Shown piece by piece: positions 32,819-39,863 of a stretch of 64,000 nucleotides of DNA (its first letter is position 1; each line of letters starts with the position of its first letter). The notes beneath the pieces were generated by a model. The model saw only the letters and a list, made by a program, of their open reading frames with translations, had not been told where the DNA came from and searched no databases. A program made the position numbers and the translations under genes. The stretch comes from Cyanobacteriota bacterium (lineage in GTDB: Bacteria; Cyanobacteriota; Cyanobacteriia; CACIAM-69d), in assembly GCA_022402445.1 (NCBI GenBank), contig JAKRSF010000008.1, positions 372,001 to 436,000 on the forward strand, read 5' to 3'.

Positions 32819-33925
32819 CTAGGGAATGGACTGAATCTGCCCATCCTGGCCCAGCGATCGCGAGGTGGCCGCCAGGATCCTGACGAGGGTGGCGGCGGTG
32901 TGGGCACTGGCCCTCGGGTCCGTGGTGCCGCTCTGCAAATCCGCCAGGAAGCGATCGCAGGCGCGGCTGAGGGACTGGCCCGGTTCGGTGGGGATCACCC
33001 GCTCGCCTTCATTGTTGGGAAGAAAGCGATCGCCCCTTTGTTCCAGGGTGCCCTGGCTGACGGTGAGGGGGGCGCTGGCGCTGAGTTCATCAAAAATCAG
33101 GGTGCCGCGATCGCCACTGAGGGCAAGGCGGCGCTGCTTGTCGGGGTTGTTCCAGCACAGGTGAACCGTGGCCGTGACGCCGCTGCCGTAGCGCAGTTGC
33201 ACCCAAGTCAAGTCCGCGAGGCCCGCCGCTGGATCCGGGCGATCTGGGCTGGATTTATCTAGGTTTTCCGTGCCGGTGCCCTTCTGTAGCCAGGTTTGTC
33301 CCCAGGCCCGCACCGCGATCGGCGTGTCATTAAGCCAGTGGTTGAAGATGGCGATGTCGTGAATGGCTAAATCCCACAGCACGTCCACATCCGATCGCAC
33401 TGGCCCCAGGTGAACCCGCGCGCCGTAGCCGTAGTGGAAGGTGCCCAGGCCGGTTTCGCGATCGCGCGATCGCAGCCAAGCGGCCCCCGCCTCCACCGCC
33501 GGATGGAACAGGTAGGTATGGTCCACAAATAGATGCCGCCCCTGCTGCTGGGCCAGGGTGCCGAGGCGATCGCACTGATCCCCATCCAGGGTGAGGGGTT
33601 TTTCGACGAACACATGGAGCCCCCGTTCCAGGGCCGCTGTCACCAGGTCATAGTGGCCGCTGGCGGGGGTTGCGATCGCCACGGCCCCTAGACCCGCGAT
33701 CGCCAATGCCTCGAACCCATCGGCCACGTAGCGCACCGCCCCCCAGGCCGGATGGTCCCCAAACCGCGCCGCCAGATCGTCCCAGCGATCGCGATCGCCA
33801 TCGGCCACCGCCACCAGGGTTGCCCCCGGATGGTCCAGAAAAATCCGCACCAGATGCGACCCCCAGCGCCCCGCCCCGATCACCGCGATCGGCACCGGAT
33901 TCGCCCCCGTGTCCGCCATTGCCAT
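32819..33925 (-). CDS. Gfo/Idh/MocA-family oxidoreductase
   Basis: The 368-residue protein has an N-terminal NAD(P)-binding fold with PIAVIGAGRWGSHLVRIF and HVFVEKPLTLDGDQC, where E-K-P is the family signature. A dimerisation/substrate domain contains FVDHTYLFHPAVEAGA and DLAIHDIAIFNHWL with the conserved D-x-x-x-H. Such enzymes oxidise or reduce sugars and inositols, often in nucleotide-sugar or glycan pathways. The neighbouring glycosyltransferases make a sugar substrate likely. The start can be ATG 33925 or 33919. Confidence 0.85.
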   Translation of the reverse strand: MAMADTGANPVPIAVIGAGRWGSHLVRIFLDHPGATLVAVADGDRDRWDDLAARFGDHPAWGAVRYVADGFEALAIAGLGAVAIATPASGHYDLVTAALERGLHVFVEKPLTLDGDQCDRLGTLAQQQGRHLFVDHTYLFHPAVEAGAAWLRSRDRETGLGTFHYGYGARVHLGPVRSDVDVLWDLAIHDIAIFNHWLNDTPIAVRAWGQTWLQKGTGTENLDKSSPDRPDPAAGLADLTWVQLRYGSGVTATVHLCWNNPDKQRRLALSGDRGTLIFDELSASAPLTVSQGTLEQRGDRFLPNNEGERVIPTEPGQSLSRACDRFLADLQSGTTDPRASAHTAATLVRILAATSRSLGQDGQIQSIP

Positions 33926-34380
33926 ATCGTTATCCCTTTCCCTTCTTGGGCCTTATCACTGCACACTTGCCCCATCTTCCTTCCCCCTTTCCAAAATGGC
34001 CCCGCAGACCACAAGACCCACAGGCCCCAGGATGCTGGAGGGGGCTGGGCGGGAAAACCCCGCCCCTACGGGTTGGTTGGTTTCGTGTTGGCATCGGGGG
34101 TGGCGGTGGTCGTGAATTGATGGCAGATCCGAGGAATCCTGCCGCGTCACCATCAAAAGCCAGATCCCCGCAGGGGGCGTGATATCATCGAAAGTCGCGC
34201 CATTGTGCCTGAAAAAGTCCGGGCGATCGCCCCGCTTGCGAAGCGCGATCGGTCCCTGTAACCTTCACAGGCCATCAGCAGATCCCCCGGATCATCAACC
34301 CCTTGGCGGGCCTGGTCAGCACCCATCGCCCCAGTCCCCCAGAGCCACCCTCTAAGCACTCAAACCCTGAGGTAATTCCC
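33926..34380. other. Intergenic region upstream of rpmH
   Basis: No gene is supported. It holds the inverted copy of the CGTAGGGG palindrome at 34046-34070. AT-rich segments occur around 33930-34010, likely containing the minus-strand oxidoreductase promoter. The rpmH promoter should be in the last 200 bases. Confidence 0.4.
34046..34070. repeat. Dispersed palindrome, CGTAGGGG family (copy 4, inverted)
   Basis: TGGGCGGGAAAACCCCGCCC followed by CTACG is the reverse complement of the CGTAGGGGCGGGGTTT element, with one extra A in the loop. Confidence 0.65.
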
Positions 34381-34518
34381 ATGACCAAACGCACCCTCGA
34401 AGGCACCAGCCGCAAACGTAAGCGCGTCTCCGGTTTTCGCGTGCGGATGCGTACCGCCACGGGCCGCCGGGTTATCCGGTCCCGCCGCAGCAAGGGCCGC
34501 GCCCGCTTGGCCGTCTAG
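34381..34518 (+). CDS. rpmH: 50S ribosomal protein L34
   Basis: This 45-residue basic protein begins [20 protein letters not shown] and continues through [19 protein letters not shown], the canonical L34 sequence. ATG at 34381 has TGAGGTAATTCCC upstream as a ribosome binding site. Longer in-frame starts upstream are not part of the family. It heads the conserved rpmH-rnpA-yidC cluster. Confidence 0.97.
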   Translation: MTKRTLEGTSRKRKRVSGFRVRMRTATGRRVIRSRRSKGRARLAV

Positions 34519-34624
34519 GCGCGCCCACCCTTGCTCCCATGCCGAAGGGATTGGCGGTAGCGCCCCGCACGCCCACAGTCCGCGTCCGTTGCCCTGCCGC
34601 CAGCCTTCGATTGATTCTGTTCCC

Positions 34625-35038
34625 ATGGCCCTGCCCCAACGGCATCGTCTGCGCGATCGCGCCCTCTTCCCCAAAATTTATCGCCACGGTCGCCGGGTCC
34701 GGGGGCCTCGCCTCACCCTGATTGCCCTAGCCACCGCCGCCGTATCTGCCCCGCGTCCGAAGGGAACTCCAGCGGACTTTGCGCCGCTGCCCCCGCCGCC
34801 CCCGAGCCGGGTCGCCATTGTCATCAGCAAAAAATTCGACAAACGGGCCGTGGTTCGCAACCGCCTGCGGCGACAAATCCAAGGGATTTTGATCGAACGG
34901 AGCGCCATCCTTGCCCCCGGTTTTGCCGTGATCGTCGCCGTTAACCCCAACGCTGGCCCGTGCAGCCATGGGCAAATTCTGCAAGAATTGGACCAACTCC
35001 TAAAAGAACTGCGACTCCTTCCTAACAATGGCTATTAA
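34625..35038 (+). CDS. rnpA: Ribonuclease P protein component
   Basis: RnpA is the protein subunit of RNase P, which trims the 5' ends of tRNA precursors. The start MALPQRHRLRDRALFPKIYR is the family N-terminus. ATG at 34625 is chosen over the longer open frame. The diagnostic block is VAIVISKKFDKRAVVRNRLR with RRQI after it. Between the N-terminal strand and this block lies a proline-rich insert (KGTPADFAPLPPPPPSR, about residues 47-63) that looks unusual. The gene overlaps the next by 11 bases. Its RNA partner rnpB is not in this window. Confidence 0.92.
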   Translation: MALPQRHRLRDRALFPKIYRHGRRVRGPRLTLIALATAAVSAPRPKGTPADFAPLPPPPPSRVAIVISKKFDKRAVVRNRLRRQIQGILIERSAILAPGFAVIVAVNPNAGPCSHGQILQELDQLLKELRLLPNNGY

Positions 35039-35423
35039 AGAAGAGGTTTATTACGAAGGTGGCCCCCACATTGGCGACCTCATCGTCAATATCTTGCTGG
35101 GTTTCACGGTGATTTGTTTGCCCCTGACCTTCGGCGCGATCGCCCGGGCCTTGTGGCTGCGGTTTCGGCTCACCAACCGGCGCATCACCGTCATTGGCGG
35201 CTGGCTCGGGCGCGATCGCTCCGACGTGATCTACTCCGAAATCACCAAAATTGTCACCGTACCGCGCGGCCTGGGCCTATGGGGCGATATGGTCGTCACC
35301 CTCAAAGACGGCAGCCGCCTCGAACTGCGCGCCATGCCCAACTATCGCCAAACCTACGAGTACATCTCTGAGCGGATCACCCCCGTCGCCCGCCAAGCCA
35401 GCGGCAGCGTCGGCAACGCCTAG
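35028..35423 (+). CDS. PH-domain membrane protein (bPH2/YdbS-like)
   Basis: The 131-residue protein has a hydrophobic segment at about 18-40 (LIVNILLGFTVICLPLTFGA), then a bacterial PH-like domain: FRLTNRRITVIGGWLGRDRS, VIYSEITKIVTV and GDMVVTLKDGSRLELRAM. The TNRRI-T-x-x-G-x-L motif is typical of the YdbS/bPH2 family. It lies in the rpmH-rnpA-yidC cluster, as in many other cyanobacteria, overlapping rnpA by 11 bases, so it is probably translationally coupled. A membrane-related role beside yidC is an inference. Confidence 0.82.
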   Translation: MAIKEEVYYEGGPHIGDLIVNILLGFTVICLPLTFGAIARALWLRFRLTNRRITVIGGWLGRDRSDVIYSEITKIVTVPRGLGLWGDMVVTLKDGSRLELRAMPNYRQTYEYISERITPVARQASGSVGNA

Positions 35424-35589
35424 GGATTTTAGAACCCCTATCTGAATGGTGGCGTTCCCTTAAGATGGCCCTCCGGGGGTACCCCGCGATCGCCATTCGG
35501 CAATCTCTACCGCCGCAACACTGCACGGCCCCACCGCAAACCGATACGATATCCCTTTGAATCGAGCGAGTCAGACCGACTAAACGCGC

Positions 35590-36786
35590 ATGGACTTTGG
35601 AATTGGGTTTCTCTCGAACAACATCATGCTCCCGATCCTGGACCTGTTCTACGGGATCGTACCGAGCTATGGCCTAGCCATCATCGCGCTGACCCTGGTC
35701 ATTCGCTTCGCCCTCTATCCCCTCAGCGCCGGATCGTTGCGGAACATGCGGCGAATGCGCATCACCCAGCCGATCATGCAAAAGCGCATGAAGGAAATCC
35801 AGGAGCGCTACAAGGATGAACCGGCGAAAATGCAGGAGGAAATGAGCCAAATCTATAAGGAATTTGGCAATCCCCTGGCCGGCTGCTTCCCCGTACTGGT
35901 GCAAATGCCGGTGCTCTTTGCCCTGTTTGCCACGTTGCGGGGGTCGCCGTTTGCCGATGTGCCCTATACGGTGAACCTGCAAATCCTGCCCCAAGAGCAG
36001 ATGGAGCGGGTGGTGCCGGAAGCCTTCGCGACGCCGCCTAAAAATATCTACGTGTCCGATGGCATCCACTATCCCGTGGTGGCCCTGCTGCCCGGTGGTA
36101 CGCGCCTCGGGGTGGGGGAGAAAACCCAGATTGAATTCCAAAGCCAGGACGGCAAACCCCTGACGGCCCTCGCTGGTGAATACGAAACCGCCAGCGCCCT
36201 GACGCCGAAATGGACGGTGACGAAGGGGGCCGAGCGGGTGCAGGTGAACGAGGACGGTTCCCTGGAGGCGCTGCAACCGGGGGAGGTGACCCTGCAGGGG
36301 ACGATCCACGGTCTGGCGGCGAATAATGGCTTCCTGTTCATCAGCGCCCTGGGCCGCGTGGGGGCCTTTGATGAGGAGGGGATCCACTGGGACATTGTGG
36401 GGATGATCCTGTTCTTTGGGGTTAGCCTCTATGTGAGCCAGCTCATCTCGGGCCAGGGGGGCGATGCGAATCCCCAGCAGGCGATGGTGAGTAAGCTGAC
36501 GCCGGTGATTTTCTCGGGGATGTTTTTGTTTTTCCCGCTGCCTGCCGGGGTGCTGATGTATATGGTGACGGCGAACGTGTTCCAGACGTTGCAGGCGTTT
36601 ATCCTGTCGCGGGAGCCGCTGCCGGAGAATTTGCAGAAGCTGGCGGATGCCCAGGGGATTGATGTGAAGGCGACGACGGTGGCTTCGACGGCGGGGGGGC
36701 GCGGTTCGTTGCCCTTCGAGCCGACGGGTAAGGCGAAACCGATGAAGTCGGCGAAACCGACGACGCCGCCGAAGAAGAAGAAATAG
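35590..36786 (+). CDS. yidC: Membrane protein insertase YidC/Oxa1/Alb3
   Basis: YidC inserts proteins into the cytoplasmic and thylakoid membranes, and its chloroplast relative Alb3 inserts light-harvesting proteins. TM1 is near residue 28-48 ([20 protein letters not shown]), followed by the cytoplasmic hairpin with [20 protein letters not shown] and [22 protein letters not shown]2 ([18 protein letters not shown]) and TM3-5 follow. Between TM2 and TM3 lies a strand-rich segment of about 100 residues (about 165-265) containing [20 protein letters not shown] and a GEVTLQGTI strand, resembling a bacterial Ig-like (BIG2) fold. The tail is basic (PKKKK), as expected for ribosome contact. Confidence 0.93.
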   Translation: MDFGIGFLSNNIMLPILDLFYGIVPSYGLAIIALTLVIRFALYPLSAGSLRNMRRMRITQPIMQKRMKEIQERYKDEPAKMQEEMSQIYKEFGNPLAGCFPVLVQMPVLFALFATLRGSPFADVPYTVNLQILPQEQMERVVPEAFATPPKNIYVSDGIHYPVVALLPGGTRLGVGEKTQIEFQSQDGKPLTALAGEYETASALTPKWTVTKGAERVQVNEDGSLEALQPGEVTLQGTIHGLAANNGFLFISALGRVGAFDEEGIHWDIVGMILFFGVSLYVSQLISGQGGDANPQQAMVSKLTPVIFSGMFLFFPLPAGVLMYMVTANVFQTLQAFILSREPLPENLQKLADAQGIDVKATTVASTAGGRGSLPFEPTGKAKPMKSAKPTTPPKKKK

Positions 36787-36930
36787 GGCGCTCGGTTGCT
36801 CTAGGTTGATTTCCCAGGGGGGCGAGGGGCGATCGCGGTGGCGCGGCTGGCCCTTTGCCCTTTTTTTGGGGAGATGGTTGGGGGCTGGTGGCTGACGGTT
36901 GGTTGATGGTGACGTTGGGAGGGACGCGCG

Positions 36931-37473
36931 ATGGATTCGGTTCATATTCCCCATATCCTCAAGGCTCCGGGGTCGGTGCTGGGGTGGGAGTTTAAGGATT
37001 TTTTGGAGGGTCTAGAAACCCTGACGCCGGTGCGCGGGACGGTGCGGGTGCGCCATCGGGGCCGGTTTCTGGAGGTGGAGGCCCAGGCGGAGGGGATTGT
37101 GACCCTGACGTGCGATCGCTGTTTGGGGCAATATAACCATCGTCTGACGGTGGATACGCAGGAGTTCATTTGGCTGCGGGAACCGGCGATCGCGGCGCTC
37201 TCGACGCCGGAGGATGAACTGTCCCTGGAGGATTTGGAGGAGGAGCTGCCGCCGGATGGGGATTTTCACCCGACGGAGTGGCTCTACGAACAGATGTGTT
37301 TGGCGCTGCCGATGCAGAAGCTCTGTTCGCCGGACTGTGGGGGCATTGAGGTGGCTCCGGCGGCGGATGAGGACGGGCCTGCGGCGGCGGACGATGACGG
37401 GACGGAGACCGAGGCGGTGGACGATCGCTGGGCGCAATTGCAGGCCCTGAAGCGGCAGTTGGAAGGAAATTAG
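36931..37473 (+). CDS. DUF177/YceD-family protein
   Basis: This 180-residue protein has GTVRVRHRGRFLEVEAQAEG then TLTCDRCLGQYNHRLTV, the C-x-x-C of YceD/DUF177. A second cysteine pair follows near LALPMQKLCSPDCGG. The acidic region EDELSLEDLEEELP lies between. YceD proteins are tied to 23S rRNA accumulation in bacteria and chloroplasts. Pairing with ribosomal genes such as rpmH and yidC agrees with that. The four-cysteine pattern suggests zinc binding. Its 3' end overlaps the convergent metallophosphoesterase gene by 4 bases. Confidence 0.85.
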   Translation: MDSVHIPHILKAPGSVLGWEFKDFLEGLETLTPVRGTVRVRHRGRFLEVEAQAEGIVTLTCDRCLGQYNHRLTVDTQEFIWLREPAIAALSTPEDELSLEDLEEELPPDGDFHPTEWLYEQMCLALPMQKLCSPDCGGIEVAPAADEDGPAAADDDGTETEAVDDRWAQLQALKRQLEGN

Positions 37474-38453
37474 GGGGCGATCGCGGCGGCTCGATAGAGG
37501 GGGCGAGTTTCGAGGGGTTGGCCGGAGCGGTCCACCCAGACTTGATCAATCGCGTCGATCTGGCGATCGCAGTAGGTGACGGTGATGAACTGGTGGGCGG
37601 GGATGCCCTGGAGGATTTGGTGGCGCGGCACGCAGGCGGCGTTGAGGTAGATGGTCCCGGCGGCGTCGCGCTGGATGATTTGCCGCAGGCGATCGCTCCG
37701 GTGGCGCAGGCGGTGGTGCATGTGGCCAAAGACCACGAGGGAAACCTGGCGATCGCGATCGCGGGCCGTTTTGATCGCCGCCGCTAGGTCCGGGTCGCCA
37801 AAGTCACCGCCGCGCGGCTGCCAGTCGCGGCCACAGGGATCCTCCGGTTCTGCGCCGAGGCCAAAGGGGCCATTGTGGGCCAAAAAGATCAGGTGCGGAT
37901 GGGGGGCGGCGATCGCGGCGGCGGTGATGCGATCGCCCGACTCGGCAAAATTATGAATGCCGTAGCGATCGCGGTAAAAGTCCGGATTTTTCCAGTCATC
38001 GCCCCCCCAACTGAAGGGCCGCCCCCCCACCACCGACAGGCCCAGACGCGGCACGGCCTTGCTGCCATAGCCCACATGGTCAGCGCCCAACAGATCCAAC
38101 TGCTGCTGCACCCGGTCTTCGAGGCGGCGATCATAGGGACAGCGTTTTTGGCCCCAGGGGGAGGCGCTATACCAAGCATCGTGGTTCCCCAAAATCACCG
38201 CCTTGGGCACCGCCAACGCCGCGATCGCCCGCACGATCGGCACCGCCTCATTGCCAAAATCCCCCACAAATAGGGCTAGCTCCACCCCCAGGGCCTCCAG
38301 GGCGCGGTTGTCGTCCTCGCTCCACTGGTCATGGACATCACCGATCGCGGCGATCGTATAGCGGCGATCGACCTCGGGGGCCAGGGCGGACGGGGGGGCA
38401 GCGGTCGAATCTTCGGGGCGGTAGATGCGCGTCATGGGCCGCAGGGACAGCAA
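37470..38453 (-). CDS. Metallophosphoesterase, TIGR04168-type
   Basis: The protein carries the calcineurin-like phosphoesterase motifs in order: IAAIGDVHDQWSEDD (D-x-H), FVGDFGNEAVP (G-D-x-x), VILGNHDAWYSA (G-N-H-D), LIFLAHNGPFGLG (the histidine) and VVFGHMHHRL (G-H-x-H). These bind two metal ions and cleave phosphoester bonds. The set matches a cyanobacterial and plant-type family (TIGR04168). The substrate is unknown. The likely start is ATG 38435 (MTRIYRPEDS), six codons inside the longest frame. It overlaps the DUF177 gene convergently by 4 bases. Confidence 0.85.
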   Translation of the reverse strand: MLSLRPMTRIYRPEDSTAAPPSALAPEVDRRYTIAAIGDVHDQWSEDDNRALEALGVELALFVGDFGNEAVPIVRAIAALAVPKAVILGNHDAWYSASPWGQKRCPYDRRLEDRVQQQLDLLGADHVGYGSKAVPRLGLSVVGGRPFSWGGDDWKNPDFYRDRYGIHNFAESGDRITAAAIAAPHPHLIFLAHNGPFGLGAEPEDPCGRDWQPRGGDFGDPDLAAAIKTARDRDRQVSLVVFGHMHHRLRHRSDRLRQIIQRDAAGTIYLNAACVPRHQILQGIPAHQFITVTYCDRQIDAIDQVWVDRSGQPLETRPLYRAAAIAP

Positions 38454-38579
38454 GGGGCACGTTGCCCATCATACCCGCCCTGCCAGGGTGCCCCGACGGC
38501 GGTGTTTAATGGTTGACGGGCGAGGGATGCCCACGACGGCCCCTTCCGGTGTCTAAACGTATTTGAGGAGGCGATCGCC

Positions 38580-39140
38580 ATGACCATGAAACTCTATGGG
38601 GGTGCCCGGACCCGCGCTTCGATTGTCCATTGGTACCTCGAGGAGTTGGGCGTGACGGACTATGAATTCGTCATGCTGGATATGCAGGCGGGGGAACATC
38701 TCCAGGAGCCGTTTACGGCCATTAATCCCTTTGGTAAGGTGCCCGCGATCGCGACGGATGAGGGCTATCGCCTGTGGGAATCGGGGGCGATTTTGCTCTA
38801 TGTGGATGAAAAATATGGCCCGCCCAAGTCCGCCGAGGAGCGCGCGATCGCGGCCCAGTGGGTGATCTTTGCCAATGCGACCCTCGGGCCGGGGGTGTTT
38901 GTGGAGGCGAGCCGCGAAAAGCAATTCCCGCGCCTGATGGCCCCCCTCAATGCCCTGCTAGAGCGCCAAGATTATATCGCCGGGGATGGGTTCACCGTGG
39001 CCGATGTGGCGGTTGGCTCGATGCTGTTTTATATCCCCTTCATGCTCAAAATCGAGTTCACGGACTACCCCGCGATCGCGGCCTATCTCCAGCGCATCAT
39101 GGCACGGCCCGCCTTCGCCAAAGCCATTTTGAACCGATAG
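38580..39140 (+). CDS. Glutathione S-transferase family protein
   Basis: This 186-residue GST has a thioredoxin-like N-domain ([20 protein letters not shown]), the cis-proline in [12 protein letters not shown] and [14 protein letters not shown] for glutathione gamma-glutamyl binding. The helical C-domain contains [15 protein letters not shown] (N-capping box and hydrophobic staple). A GAGGAGGCGATCGCC sequence before ATG 38580 is a strong ribosome binding site. Similar cyanobacterial proteins detoxify electrophiles or peroxides; the substrate is unknown. Confidence 0.9.
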   Translation: MTMKLYGGARTRASIVHWYLEELGVTDYEFVMLDMQAGEHLQEPFTAINPFGKVPAIATDEGYRLWESGAILLYVDEKYGPPKSAEERAIAAQWVIFANATLGPGVFVEASREKQFPRLMAPLNALLERQDYIAGDGFTVADVAVGSMLFYIPFMLKIEFTDYPAIAAYLQRIMARPAFAKAILNR

Positions 39141-39186
39141 GAAATTAACCCTGAATCGACCCTTTCATGGCCTATTCCAAAACCAT

Positions 39187-39846
39187 ATGACCGAAATAAT
39201 CGACACGGCCAACGGAGCCCTCGCGGGGGCAATTCCCCTGGATGAAGTGCGGTTTAATGATCAGGGATTGGTGCCCGCGATCACCCAGGATTACCTGGAT
39301 GGGACGGTCCTGATGCTGGCCTGGATGAACCGCGACGCGATCGAAAAAACCCTAGCCACGGGCGATGCTTGGTACTGGAGCCGATCGCGACAGGAACTCT
39401 GGCACAAGGGGGCCACCTCGGGCCATCTGCAACGGGTCAAGGGCATCCGCTACGACTGCGATAGTGATGCCATTTTGTTAACCATTGAACAGGTGGGGGA
39501 TGTGGCCTGCCACACGGGCCAGCGCAGTTGTTTCCATCAGATTGACGGAAAAATTTCGCCGCCCCCTGGGGATATGTTGTCGCAAGTGTTTGAGGTGATT
39601 TGCGATCGCCGGGACAACCCCAGCCCCAACTCCTACACCTGCCAATTGTTGGCCGGGGGCGACAACAAAATCCTCAAAAAGGTGGGGGAAGAAACGGCGG
39701 AGGTGGTGATGGCCTTCAAGGACGATCAGGCCGATGAAATTGCCGGGGAAGTGGCGGATTTGTTCTACCACGTCCTGGTGGCTTTGGCGGCCCATGATGT
39801 GGATCTGAAGGCGGTCTACGGCAAACTCGAATCCCGACGGCGCTAG
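39187..39846 (+). CDS. hisIE: Bifunctional phosphoribosyl-AMP cyclohydrolase / phosphoribosyl-ATP diphosphatase
   Basis: HisIE catalyses the second and third steps of histidine synthesis. The HisI part (about residues 15-125) holds [50 protein letters not shown] and [11 protein letters not shown] with its metal-binding cysteines. The HisE part (about 130-219) has [14 protein letters not shown] with the E-E-x-x-E ligands and [18 protein letters not shown]. Both halves are complete. It is 47 bp after the GST gene and is followed by a helicase gene. Confidence 0.95.
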   Translation: MTEIIDTANGALAGAIPLDEVRFNDQGLVPAITQDYLDGTVLMLAWMNRDAIEKTLATGDAWYWSRSRQELWHKGATSGHLQRVKGIRYDCDSDAILLTIEQVGDVACHTGQRSCFHQIDGKISPPPGDMLSQVFEVICDRRDNPSPNSYTCQLLAGGDNKILKKVGEETAEVVMAFKDDQADEIAGEVADLFYHVLVALAAHDVDLKAVYGKLESRRR

Positions 39847-39863
39847 GGGTGATCGCGGCGGCT

